The notes beneath the pieces are model-generated. The model had not been told where the DNA came from, searched no databases, and saw only the letters and a program-made list of their open reading frames with translations. Below, one piece after another: positions 17,888 to 26,220 of a stretch of DNA of 64,000 nt (the stretch's first letter is position 1; every line of letters begins with the position of its first letter). The translations under genes were made by a program, and so were the position numbers. Source of the DNA: Reyranella massiliensis 521. GTDB taxonomy: Bacteria; Pseudomonadota; Alphaproteobacteria; Reyranellales; Reyranellaceae. Location: assembly GCF_000312425.1 (NCBI RefSeq), contig NZ_HE997181.1:3136729-3200728 (forward strand). Direction: 5' to 3'.

Positions 17888-18484
17888 ATGGGCGCCATAT
17901 TTACTTCGCTGGGCCGTACGGTTTCAGCAGGGGTCGTGTTGCTCATCTTGATCGTGATCATTGCAGGCGCCGCGACAGGTCAGATGACCCGTATCGACCA
18001 CGCATGGGGCACGTTTGTCATGCGCTGGCTGCACGTGCTGAGCGGCGTGATGTGGATCGGTCTGCTCTGGTACCTGAACTTCGTGCAGGTGCCGACCATG
18101 CCCAAGATCCAGCCCGTCGAAAGCCGGACCGCGATCACCAAGTTCATCGCCCCCACCGTTCTCTGGTGGTTCCGTTACGCCGCCCTCGCCACCGTCATTA
18201 CCGGCCTGCTGTTGGCCTGGATGAACGGCTACATCGTCCAGGCGCTGACGCTGCGTCCCGGCTTCATCATGATCGGCGTCGGCATGTGGATGGCGCTGAT
18301 CATGGCCTTCAACGTCTGGTTCATTATCTGGCCGAACCAGCAGAAGATCCTGGGCCTCGTCGATGCAACGGCGGAGGAGAAAGCCGCCGCCGCGCCGAAG
18401 GCGCTCTACGCCAGCCGCTTCAACACCATGTTCTCGATCGGCATGCTCTACTGCATGGTGGCGCAGCAGAACGCGCCGATCTGA
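17888..18484 (+). CDS. PuuD-like (urate hydroxylase N-terminal domain) membrane protein
   Basis: A 198-residue integral membrane protein with about five hydrophobic helices. WLHVLSGVMWIGLLWYLNF, the FRYAALATVITGLLL helix and the C-terminal SRFNTMFSIGMLYCMVAQQ match the membrane domain of PuuD. True PuuD carries a C-terminal cytochrome c domain; no CxxCH is present here, so this is a stand-alone membrane domain. I start at 17888 (AAGGGG 9 bases upstream); an in-frame ATG at 17822 would add 22 residues. It sits between two genes usually linked with secDF, on the opposite strand. Function unproven. Confidence 0.7.
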   Translation: MGAIFTSLGRTVSAGVVLLILIVIIAGAATGQMTRIDHAWGTFVMRWLHVLSGVMWIGLLWYLNFVQVPTMPKIQPVESRTAITKFIAPTVLWWFRYAALATVITGLLLAWMNGYIVQALTLRPGFIMIGVGMWMALIMAFNVWFIIWPNQQKILGLVDATAEEKAAAAPKALYASRFNTMFSIGMLYCMVAQQNAPI

Positions 18485-18505
18485 TCGAACGACACCAGCT
18501 TGCGG

Positions 18506-18531
18506 AAACGGCGTCCAAGGGGACGCCGTTT
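18506..18531. terminator. Terminator between convergent PuuD-like and Mth938 genes
   Basis: Perfect 11-bp stem aaacggcgtcc/ggacgccgttt with a 4-base loop, followed by a T-rich tail (ttcattt). Confidence 0.85.
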
Positions 18532-18572
18532 TCATTTGCGCGTCAGGCAGGGATCGACCGACGGGCCGCCCG

Positions 18573-18977
18573 CTACAGCGGAATGAGCGCCGCCGCTACT
18601 CTGCGGCCCTCGGCCAGCAAGACATTGTAGATGCGGCAGGCCGAGCCGGTATCCACCACTTCGAGCGCCATGCCGGCGGCCTTCAAGGCGGCACGCATGT
18701 CCGGCGCGACAAAGACGGCCCGCGCACCGCAGCCCAACACCAGCAGTTCGGTCGGTGTCGCCAGAGCCTGCAGCGGCGACAGCGATTCCAGAGACAGGTC
18801 GCCCGCAGCGGTCACGCCCCACGAAACGGTCGCCGCCGGCGTCACCAGCACCGGCTCGCGCCATTCGCGCTCGCTGATCAGGAAACGGCCGGGACCGTAG
18901 GTGCGAATGTACTGGACCTGCGACGGATCGGGCGTCGGCAGGGTCTTGTCGGCCGGCCCCGGAACCGGCGGCTTCAC
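18573..18977 (-). CDS. Mth938-like domain protein (NDUFAF3 family, DUF498)
   Basis: A 134-residue cytosolic protein starting with GTG inside the GTGA overlap with the secF stop (18974-18977). Features are the early IRTYGPGRFLISEREW segment, LLVLGCGARAVFVAPDMRAALKAAG and the late YNVLLAEGRRVAAALIPL, all typical of the Mth938 fold. The human homologue NDUFAF3 is a complex I assembly factor. Translational coupling to SecF suggests work at the inner membrane insertion site. Its biochemical role in bacteria is not established. Confidence 0.85.
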   Translation of the reverse strand: MKPPVPGPADKTLPTPDPSQVQYIRTYGPGRFLISEREWREPVLVTPAATVSWGVTAAGDLSLESLSPLQALATPTELLVLGCGARAVFVAPDMRAALKAAGMALEVVDTGSACRIYNVLLAEGRRVAAALIPL

Positions 18978-20152
18978 GCCTTGGCCTTCTCCGCCTTCTC
19001 GTCCTCGTGCCGGAACTGCTCCGGCCGCAGGTTCATGTAGACGAGACCGGCGCAGGCGATCCAGATCGACGAGTAGGTGCCGACCACGATGCCCCACAGC
19101 ATGGCGACCGAGAAGCTGTAGAGCACCGGCCCGGCAAACAGCACCAGCGACAGCACCGCCACGAACACCGTGACCGACGTCATCAGCGTACGGGCCAGGG
19201 CCTCGTTGATGCTGAAGTTCAGAAGCTCGATCAGGCCCATCTTCTTGTAGCGCCGCATGTTCTCGCGGACGCGGTCGAAGATGACGACCTTGTCGTTGAT
19301 CGAGTAGCCGGCGATGGTCAGCACGGCGGCGAGGGCCGTCAGGCTGAAGTCGAGCTGGAACAGAACGAAGATGCCGAGCGTCGAGATCAGGTCGTGCAGC
19401 ATGGCGATCAACGCACCGACGCCGAACTGCCATTCGTAGCGTATCCAGACATAGATGACGATCGCGGCCATGGTGGCCAATGCCGCCAGAATGCCGCCGT
19501 GCATCAGCTCGTCGCCGATCTTGGGACCGACCGACTCTGTGCCGCGCAGGTCGTACTTGGCCTCGATTGCGTCTTCGACCAGCTTGATGGCCACCTGCTG
19601 GCACCATTCGGCGCGCTGCTCGTGGGTCATCTCGACCTTGGCGGTTGGGGTGTTTCCGCGCGGCAGCTGGCGATCGAGGATTGTGAGGCCGACACGGCTC
19701 ACGGCATCGCGCCAGTTGGCGCCATCGAGCGGCCGCGGGGCGGTGAATTCCACGTCGCCGGTCTCGGGGGCGCCCGGCTTGACCTGCCAGCCCTCGCCCG
19801 CCCGGCTCTGCATGATGCGCTGGGCACCGGCCACGCATTGCGGGCCGCCATCCTGACGCTGGATGCGGATGAGGGCTGTCGTCGGATCGCCGAATTCCTG
19901 CAGCGAGACTTCGCCGACGCCCAGCCCGCCCACGACGGAGCGCAGATTGTCGAGATGCGCCGGGCCTTCCTTGGCACGCACCTGGATGGCGATGCCGCCC
20001 TTGAAGTCGATGCCGAAGTTCAGCCCGATGAAGAACACAGCCAGCAGCGAGATGATGTTGACCGCCGTCGATGCAATGAGCGCGAAACGGCGCTTGCCCA
20101 GGAAGTCAAACTTTGTGCCGGCGGGAACGAGATGAAGAGGCTTCCACAGCAT
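18974..20152 (-). CDS. secF: Protein translocase subunit SecF
   Basis: A 392-residue inner-membrane protein with six helices. The first helix is followed by the FGIDFKGGIAIQV motif, and the RND-like core has SINDKVVIFDRVREN, both diagnostic of SecF. The first periplasmic loop is long, explaining the size above the usual 300-320 residues. With SecD and YajC it forms the proton-driven accessory complex that pulls exported proteins out of SecYEG. It lies 10 bases downstream of secD and is coupled to the Mth938 gene. Confidence 0.96.
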   Translation of the reverse strand: MLWKPLHLVPAGTKFDFLGKRRFALIASTAVNIISLLAVFFIGLNFGIDFKGGIAIQVRAKEGPAHLDNLRSVVGGLGVGEVSLQEFGDPTTALIRIQRQDGGPQCVAGAQRIMQSRAGEGWQVKPGAPETGDVEFTAPRPLDGANWRDAVSRVGLTILDRQLPRGNTPTAKVEMTHEQRAEWCQQVAIKLVEDAIEAKYDLRGTESVGPKIGDELMHGGILAALATMAAIVIYVWIRYEWQFGVGALIAMLHDLISTLGIFVLFQLDFSLTALAAVLTIAGYSINDKVVIFDRVRENMRRYKKMGLIELLNFSINEALARTLMTSVTVFVAVLSLVLFAGPVLYSFSVAMLWGIVVGTYSSIWIACAGLVYMNLRPEQFRHEDEKAEKAKA

Positions 20153-20162
20153 GGTCAGGGCC

Positions 20163-21833
20163 TCAGATCACGATTTCGGTCGGCCGCCGCCAGCGCACCC
20201 AGGTGGACAGCAGCATGCGCGTGAAGACGGTTGCGGTGAAGAGATGGGTCAGAAGACCGAGCGTCAATGCCGTCGCGAAGCCGCGGATCGGGCCCGAGCC
20301 GAAGCCGAACAGCAGCACGCCGGCAATCAGCGCGGTCAGGTTGGCGTCGATAATGGCCGACATGGCGCGCTCGTAGCCGGTGGCGATGGAACTGAAGGCC
20401 GATCGACCCAGCGCTTTTTCCTCTCGGACGCGCTCGTAGATCAGCACGTTGGAATCGACCGACATACCAACGGTCAGCACCAGGCCCGCGATGCCGGGCA
20501 GCGTCAGCGAGGCGCCCAGGATCGACATGCCGGCAATCACCAGCAGCAGGTTGACCAGCATGGCGAGGTTGGCGAAGCCGCCGAACAGCGGTCCGTAGGC
20601 GATGAACATGAAGAGCGCGACCATGGCCGTGCCGACCAGCGCCGCCGTCGTGCCGGAGCGGATCGCGTCGGCGCCGAGGTCGGCGCCCACCGTGCTCTCC
20701 TGGATGATGCTCAGGGTGGCCGGCAGGGCGCCGGAGCGCAGCAGCAGAGCCTGTTCCTGGGTCTGCTGTGTGGTGAAGCTGCCGGTGATGATGCCGCTGC
20801 CGCCGCAGATCGCGCTCTGCACGACCGGGGCGCTGATGATCTCGCCATCGAGCTGGATCGCCAGCCGCTTGCCGATATTGGCGCGGGTCGCATTGCAGAA
20901 GGCGCGGCCGCCGGCGCTGTTGAAGGTGAAGCTGATGATCGGCCGGCCACCCTGCTGCTGCTCGAAGGTCGACTTGGCATCGTCCAGATCCTCGCCGCCG
21001 ACAACGACGCGCTTGAGCACGGGCAGGCACTGCGGCTGGAAGCGCCGGCAGATCTGGTCCGGCGTCATGCGCGGATTGGCGTTCTGGATGTCTTCCCAGG
21101 CCTTGGGATTGGTGCGCCGCAGCTCCTGCATGCCCTCGCGCGTAGGCACCAGGGACGTCGTGGCCGGTAGGTTCGTCGGGATGTTCTGGCCGGTCGCGGC
21201 CACATCCTCGTTCACCAGATGGAAGGTAAGCTTGGCCGTCTGGTTGATCTTGCGCTTGAGGTCGGTCGTGTCCTTGATGCCGGGGACCTGCAGCAGGATG
21301 CGCTCGTCGCCCTGGCGGACAATGGTCGGTTCGATGGTGCCGGTCTCGTCGACGCGGCGACGCAGGATCTCGATCGACTGATCGATGACTTCCTTCTTCT
21401 TCTTGGCGACTTCCTGGTCCGAATAGGCGAGCCGGATCAGGTCGCCGCTGCCCGAAATGGCAATCGTCGGATCGACCGCGCGGATCGCTTCCAGCGCCTT
21501 CGAGCGCTGGGCTTCGTCGCGCAGGGTGATCACGACGTTGCGGCCGCCTTCGACGTTGACGTCCTTGTAGGCGACCTGCTGCTTGCGCAGCTCCGAACGC
21601 ACCGAGTCGGAAAGGTTGGTCAGCCGCTCGGTCATCAGGCTGCGCAGGTCGGCTTCCAGCAGGAAATGGGCGCCGCCGCGCAGGTCGAGACCCAGATTCA
21701 TGCGGCTCTGGGCGTACCAGCCCGGCAGATGGTCGAGCACGCTCGACGGCAGCAGGTTGGGCAACGCAAACAACACCGCCAGTAGCGTGACGGTGATGAT
21801 GCCGATGGTCTGCCAACGCGGAAGATTGAGCAT
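20163..21833 (-). CDS. secD: Protein translocase subunit SecD
   Basis: A 556-residue protein with an N-terminal helix, a large periplasmic P1 domain (starting MNLGLDLRGGAHFLLEAD) and five C-terminal helices bearing TVGMSVDSNVLIYERVREE, the RND-type motif used in proton coupling. Works with SecF and YajC in protein export. It begins 26 bases after yajC, in the standard yajC-secD-secF order. Confidence 0.97.
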   Translation of the reverse strand: MLNLPRWQTIGIITVTLLAVLFALPNLLPSSVLDHLPGWYAQSRMNLGLDLRGGAHFLLEADLRSLMTERLTNLSDSVRSELRKQQVAYKDVNVEGGRNVVITLRDEAQRSKALEAIRAVDPTIAISGSGDLIRLAYSDQEVAKKKKEVIDQSIEILRRRVDETGTIEPTIVRQGDERILLQVPGIKDTTDLKRKINQTAKLTFHLVNEDVAATGQNIPTNLPATTSLVPTREGMQELRRTNPKAWEDIQNANPRMTPDQICRRFQPQCLPVLKRVVVGGEDLDDAKSTFEQQQGGRPIISFTFNSAGGRAFCNATRANIGKRLAIQLDGEIISAPVVQSAICGGSGIITGSFTTQQTQEQALLLRSGALPATLSIIQESTVGADLGADAIRSGTTAALVGTAMVALFMFIAYGPLFGGFANLAMLVNLLLVIAGMSILGASLTLPGIAGLVLTVGMSVDSNVLIYERVREEKALGRSAFSSIATGYERAMSAIIDANLTALIAGVLLFGFGSGPIRGFATALTLGLLTHLFTATVFTRMLLSTWVRWRRPTEIVI

Positions 21834-21859
21834 GTCGACCTACTGCCCGTCTTTTGCGG

Positions 21860-22285
21860 CTATTTCTTGCCGCCGAACAAGCTGCCCAGCAGGCTCTTGC
21901 GTTCGGGGGCCGGCGGCGCCGGCGGCAGGAGGGGCTTGTCGTCCTCCTCGCTCTCCTTCGGACCGCGCACCGATTCGCCGCGGGCCACGATATCCGTGAT
22001 GGTCTGCTTGATGATGCGAACCCGCACGCCCTCGGCAAGTTCCACCTGGACCTCGTTGTCGGAGATCACCTTGGTGACCAGGCCGATGATGCCGCCGCCG
22101 GTAACGACGCGGTCACCGCGCTTGACGCCCGCCAGCATCTCGCGCTGTGCGCGCACCTTCGCCTGCTGCGGCCGAATCAGCAGGAAGTAGAAGACAACGA
22201 AGATGAGGATGAGCGGGAAAAGCTGGACGAGGAAGTCTCCGCCGCCGCCGCCCGCACCTTGTGCCCATGCCTGGGAAATGAACAT
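21860..22285 (-). CDS. yajC: Preprotein translocase subunit YajC
   Basis: A 141-residue protein with one N-terminal helix (FLVQLFPLILIFVVFYFLLI) followed by RPQQAKVRAQREML and the GDRVVTGGGIIGLVTKV SH3-like segment that define YajC. A Pro/Ala-rich, charged tail extends beyond the usual 110 residues. First gene of the secDF operon and divergent from the DUF815 ATPase; the 123-base gap contains a TATAGC-like element and an imperfect GC hairpin only. Confidence 0.95.
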   Translation of the reverse strand: MFISQAWAQGAGGGGGDFLVQLFPLILIFVVFYFLLIRPQQAKVRAQREMLAGVKRGDRVVTGGGIIGLVTKVISDNEVQVELAEGVRVRIIKQTITDIVARGESVRGPKESEEDDKPLLPPAPPAPERKSLLGSLFGGKK

Positions 22286-22408
22286 CGCTTCCGCCCCCTC
22301 AAGTCTTTCCGGCCGTCGAAAAAAGCGCGCGGACTATAGCGGTCTCGCCCCGCTTTGCAACGCAAGCGCGGGGGGATATGGTCGCCCCCTTTCAAGCGGC
22401 CGGCAACG

Positions 22409-23272
22409 ATGGATCAAGACCTTAAAGCCCTCATTTCACGCATTGCGGAAGCACTCGATCGCCTGGCGCCTCCGGCGCCCCCCAGCGCAGACATCAACGA
22501 AGCCGAAGCCTATGTCTGGCACGCGGCCGGCCACCGCCTCGAAGCCGTGCCCAAGGTCAACCGCGTCAGCATCGACCTGCTGGTCGGCATCGACCGCCAG
22601 AAGGAAATCCTGCTGGAGAACACCCGCCGCTTCGCCAAGGCGCTGCCGGCCAACAATGCCCTGCTCTGGGGCTCGCGCGGCGCCGGCAAGAGCTCGATCG
22701 TGAAGGCCGTCCACGCCCATGTGAACCGCGAGATGGGCGGCCCGCCGGGTCCCTTGGCGCTGGTCGAGATCCACCGCGAGGACATCCCCTCCCTGCCCGC
22801 GCTGCTCTCGATGATCCGCAGCTCGAAGCGCCGTTTCGTCGTGTTCTGCGACGACCTCTCTTTCGATGGCCAGGATGCGGCCTACAAGTCGCTGAAGGCG
22901 GTGCTCGAAGGCGGTATCGAAGGCCGGCCGGACAATGTCGTCTTCTACGCGACCTCCAACCGCCGTCACCTGATGCCGCGCGACATGATCGAGAACGAGC
23001 GCTCGACGGCGATCAATCCGTCGGAGGCCGTCGAAGAGAAGGTGTCCCTGTCGGATCGCTTCGGGCTCTGGCTCGGCTTCCACAATGCCGACCAGGATAC
23101 GTTCTTCGCGATGATCGAAGGCTATGCCGAATTCTACAAGCTCGGCGTCCCGGCCGAGACTCTGCGCAAGCAGGCGGTCGAATGGTCGGTGACGCGCGGC
23201 TCCCGCTCCGGACGCGTCGCCTTCCAGTTCGTTCAGGAAGTCGCGGGACAACTCGGCAAGAAACTGGAGTAG
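22409..23272 (+). CDS. DUF815 family AAA-type ATPase
   Basis: A 287-residue cytosolic P-loop protein. Walker A GSRGAGKSS is at 88-96, Walker B FVVFCDDLSF at about 150, and sensor-like VVFYATSNRRHLMPRDM follows; these sequences define DUF815. The ATG at 22409 is taken because the upstream in-frame residues look non-coding. It is commonly found beside the yajC-secDF operon in alphaproteobacteria, as here (divergent). Biochemical role not established. Confidence 0.9.
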   Translation: MDQDLKALISRIAEALDRLAPPAPPSADINEAEAYVWHAAGHRLEAVPKVNRVSIDLLVGIDRQKEILLENTRRFAKALPANNALLWGSRGAGKSSIVKAVHAHVNREMGGPPGPLALVEIHREDIPSLPALLSMIRSSKRRFVVFCDDLSFDGQDAAYKSLKAVLEGGIEGRPDNVVFYATSNRRHLMPRDMIENERSTAINPSEAVEEKVSLSDRFGLWLGFHNADQDTFFAMIEGYAEFYKLGVPAETLRKQAVEWSVTRGSRSGRVAFQFVQEVAGQLGKKLE

Positions 23273-23285
23273 CCCAGGAGTAGCC

Positions 23286-23891
23286 ATGGAAGATCCCGAC
23301 GACGTCCTGTTCTCGCCTGCGGTCAAGGCGGAGCAGACGCGTCTGGGATCGCGGGCCCAGTTCGAGGGGCGGACCTGGAACACGGAGATCACCGACGATC
23401 TCCGTCAGTTCCTCGGTGTCATCGACACCTTCTTCTTTGCGACAGCGAGCGCCGATGGCCGACCTTATATACAGCACCGCGGCGGGCCACCGGGCTTCCT
23501 GAAGCCGATCGGCAGCCACACGCTGGCCTTCGCCGACTTTGCCGGCAATCGCCAGTACATCTCGCTGGGCCACCTGCGCGAGAACGACCGCGCGCATATC
23601 TTCATCCTGCACTTCGCGACCCAGCAGCGGGTGAAGCTGTGGGGCCGTGCCCGCATCGTCGAGGGCGATCTCGAACTGATGGAGCGGCTGGTCGATCCGC
23701 GATACAGGGCGCGGCCCGAACGGGCCATCGCCTTCACCATCGAAGCCTGGGACATCAACTGCCGCCAACACATCACGCCGCGCTACAGCGAGGCGGAGAT
23801 CGCCCCGGCGGTCAACCAGCTCACCCAGCGGATCAAAGAGCTGGAGGAGGAAGTAGCGCGCCTCAAGGGGGAGACGCCTTCGGACTCCTAG
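23286..23891 (+). CDS. Pyridoxamine 5'-phosphate oxidase-like flavin-binding protein
   Basis: A 201-residue split-barrel protein: FFFATASADGRPYIQHRGGPPGF and the YISLGHLRENDRAHIF strand are typical of the PNPOx-like family with FMN or F420-like cofactor. The C-terminus is a charged coiled-coil-like helix (IKELEEEVARLKGE). It lies 13 bases after the DUF815 gene and is probably co-transcribed. Its TAG stop shares CTAG (23888-23891) with the convergent thioesterase gene. Substrate unknown. Confidence 0.85.
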   Translation: MEDPDDVLFSPAVKAEQTRLGSRAQFEGRTWNTEITDDLRQFLGVIDTFFFATASADGRPYIQHRGGPPGFLKPIGSHTLAFADFAGNRQYISLGHLRENDRAHIFILHFATQQRVKLWGRARIVEGDLELMERLVDPRYRARPERAIAFTIEAWDINCRQHITPRYSEAEIAPAVNQLTQRIKELEEEVARLKGETPSDS

Positions 23892-24373
23892 GCCTTCGCC
23901 TTGGGCCGTACGATCTTGATGGTCGAGGTCGAATGGACGATGAGCCGGCCCTTCTCGTCCTTCAGATCGCCGTCGAGGAAGCCCACCGAGCCGCCCCAGC
24001 GCATGACGCGGCCCTCGGCGTAGACGATCCCCGGCCCCATCGCTTCGAAGAAGCTGATCTTGAGTTCGAGTGTCGGGACCGCAATGCCGAGCTTGCCCTT
24101 CACGATCGCTGCGTTGGCCATTGCCGTATCGACCATGCCGGTCAGGAATCCGCCCTGGCAGATGCGGCCCTGCGAATGACAGAAGGCCGGCACGATCTCG
24201 AAACGAAAACGCGCATAGCCGCGCGCCGAATCGATATCGAGCAGTTCGCCGTTCAAGGTCTTGAGCACTTCCGGCGGATTGGCGCGCAGGGCGGCAAGGA
24301 TCTCCGAATCGTGCACAAGGTCCTTGGAGAAATGCTGGAAATCCGGATGGGCGGACGCAGGTGTAGCAGTCAT
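23888..24373 (-). CDS. PaaI family hotdog-fold thioesterase
   Basis: A 161-residue hotdog protein, start chosen at the ATG in the ATGA overlap (24370-24373) with the MFS gene; the long upstream frame is antisense noise. The active-site-like loop is RICQGGFLTGMVDTAMANAA, and YAEGRVMRWGGSVGFLDGDL matches the PaaI/YdiI group that hydrolyses aryl- or acyl-CoA thioesters. Last gene of the MarR-MFS-thioesterase operon, which is divergent from the oxygenase operon; it may release CoA from pathway dead-ends. Confidence 0.87.
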   Translation of the reverse strand: MTATPASAHPDFQHFSKDLVHDSEILAALRANPPEVLKTLNGELLDIDSARGYARFRFEIVPAFCHSQGRICQGGFLTGMVDTAMANAAIVKGKLGIAVPTLELKISFFEAMGPGIVYAEGRVMRWGGSVGFLDGDLKDEKGRLIVHSTSTIKIVRPKAKA

Positions 24374-25650
24374 GAACGTCGATACCTTGCAAAGAGGGCG
24401 TAAGCGGAAGCGCCGGCCAGGACCAACACGGCGAGATAGGTAAACAGGGCGCGGTAGGCTTCTTCCGGCAAGGCGCCGGTCGTCGCGCCTGCCGGCATGA
24501 ACGACTCCATGATGAAGCCGCTGACCGGCTGGGTGATGCCGACGCCGACGAACACCCAGACATTGATGGAGGTAAGCGAACGGCCGCGCAGGCGGTCGTC
24601 GAACAGCGAGCGGCCATGCTCGATGATCGCCGGGAAGAAATTGGAGAAGAGCCCAAATACCAACAGCACGGCGATCAACGCCGTGGTCGGGATGTTCGAC
24701 CATAGCGCGAGGGTCGTCATGCAGGAGAAGCTGATCCCGGCAAAGACCAGCACCACGGGTCGCGGCGTTCCCAGGCGCGAGGAAAGCCAGCCCGCCAGGA
24801 AGATGCCGACAGTGCCGAGCGCGGCCATGGCGAACAGCAGACGGCCGGTGACGGACGTCCCGAGCCCATGAATGTCGACCATGTAGAGGCCGAGCCAGAG
24901 GCCCCGGATCGCAAAATTGGTCGAGTAGCCGATCAGCGCGGCGCCGATCAGGCCGGGCATCGCGGGATGGCGGAAGATTTCCCCAAGACCGCGAATCACC
25001 GACAGGAGAGACTCGGGTTCGCGCTTCGTCCAGTCGGATCCCGGTGGCGCGTCGCGCACGACGAACAGCATCAGCACCGCCGATACCAGAATGCCGAAAA
25101 TGGCGACGGAGAAACCCCAGCGCCAGCCGATCCAGCCCATGATCCACACGAAGGGCTCCGTGGCGCTGAGATTGCCGATATAGCCCAGCGACATCATCGT
25201 GGCGGAGAGCGTCGCAAAACGCGTCGGCGGCCACCACCGCGCGATCAGCACGATCGCCCCCATGAACACGGCCGACGTACCGAGGCCCAGCACGAACATG
25301 CCGGCCGCCAGTTCCTCGAAGCTCTTGCCGAAGGCAAAGAGCATTCCGCCGGCGACACCCAGAAACAGGGTGAGCGCCACCGTGAGACGCGGCCCGTAGC
25401 GGTCGAACAGCACGCCCGACGGAATCTGCATCAGCGCAATGCCCCAGAAGAACGCGCCCGTCACCGTGCCGAGCTGTTCGGCGCTGAGACCGATCTCGGT
25501 ACGCAACGTCGGCCCCAGCACGCCGGTCACCGACCGGGTGAACTGGCAGAGGATGAAACAGGCGGCGGCAATGGCGAACAACCAGACACGGCCGCGCCGA
25601 ACGGCGGGCGAATCGTAGTCGACGGAGGGAACGGTGGCTGAGGTACTCAC
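24370..25650 (-). CDS. MFS transporter
   Basis: A 426-residue, 12-helix major facilitator. The helix 2-3 loop motif is present as GVLFDRYGPRLTVAL, the N-terminal half carries SVTGVLGPTLRTEIGLS. It lies 10 bases after the MarR gene and overlaps the thioesterase gene by ATGA, so all three should be co-expressed. By position it is the candidate permease for the substrate of the adjacent oxygenase operon; direction and ligand are unknown. Confidence 0.9.
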   Translation of the reverse strand: MSTSATVPSVDYDSPAVRRGRVWLFAIAAACFILCQFTRSVTGVLGPTLRTEIGLSAEQLGTVTGAFFWGIALMQIPSGVLFDRYGPRLTVALTLFLGVAGGMLFAFGKSFEELAAGMFVLGLGTSAVFMGAIVLIARWWPPTRFATLSATMMSLGYIGNLSATEPFVWIMGWIGWRWGFSVAIFGILVSAVLMLFVVRDAPPGSDWTKREPESLLSVIRGLGEIFRHPAMPGLIGAALIGYSTNFAIRGLWLGLYMVDIHGLGTSVTGRLLFAMAALGTVGIFLAGWLSSRLGTPRPVVLVFAGISFSCMTTLALWSNIPTTALIAVLLVFGLFSNFFPAIIEHGRSLFDDRLRGRSLTSINVWVFVGVGITQPVSGFIMESFMPAGATTGALPEEAYRALFTYLAVLVLAGASAYALFARYRRS

Positions 25651-25660
25651 GGGGCGGCGA

Positions 25661-26200
25661 CTATAACGACGCTCTCACCTTCTCCAGCAACTCGATGAGC
25701 AGGCGCGTTTCGGCGGTCGAAAGAGCCGATGCGACGCGCGCCTCGTGCAGACGCACCAGCTTTGCGAAACGCGCCAGGGCTTTGACACCGAAAGGTGTGA
25801 GCGCCAGCGCATGCGTGCGACCGTCGGTCGGCGAACGACGACGCACCAGAAGGCCCCGCCCCTGCAGGCGATCGAGGATGGGCACCAGGGTCGAGCGGTC
25901 GATGCCGAGCGCACGGGCCAGCGCCATCTGGCTGAGGCCGGCATTGCGATCGACCAGCACCAGCAATCCGAACTCCCCCGGCGTCAGTGCCTCGCCGGCG
26001 GCTGCGAAGGTCGCCGCGAAATCGGCAAAGACGGCGGACTGGGTGCGGCGCAGCGCATAGCCCATCAGGGACGGCAACAAGCCGCGATCGAGGTCCCGAG
26101 CAGCGGGCTTGCCGTCAGCCCTCGTTCCGAGGTCTTCTGCAGGCATGGCGAGTGGACGGCCCATGCACGGAGTGGTAGACGGCGATTGTTGGTAGATCAA
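25661..26200 (-). CDS. MarR family transcriptional regulator
   Basis: A 179-residue winged-helix regulator with the DNA-binding core LSQMALARALGIDRSTLVPIL and wing RRRSPTDGRTHALALT. Three in-frame ATGs exist (26200, 26164, 26146); the first leaves just 20 bases to the divergent reductase gene, so a later one may be real. It heads the MarR-MFS-thioesterase operon and faces the seven-gene oxygenase operon, the usual geometry of an aromatic- or phenolic-responsive repressor. The gap contains only a weak inverted repeat (TTGTT...AACAA). Confidence 0.88.
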   Translation of the reverse strand: MIYQQSPSTTPCMGRPLAMPAEDLGTRADGKPAARDLDRGLLPSLMGYALRRTQSAVFADFAATFAAAGEALTPGEFGLLVLVDRNAGLSQMALARALGIDRSTLVPILDRLQGRGLLVRRRSPTDGRTHALALTPFGVKALARFAKLVRLHEARVASALSTAETRLLIELLEKVRASL

Positions 26201-26220
26201 ACAAATTTCGCGCTGATCCG

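Noticed and set aside
18573-22038. Long minus-strand frames through secD and secF (421 and 627 codons)
   Set aside because: They run out of frame inside secD and secF; only the last 134 codons of the first one (Mth938) are real.
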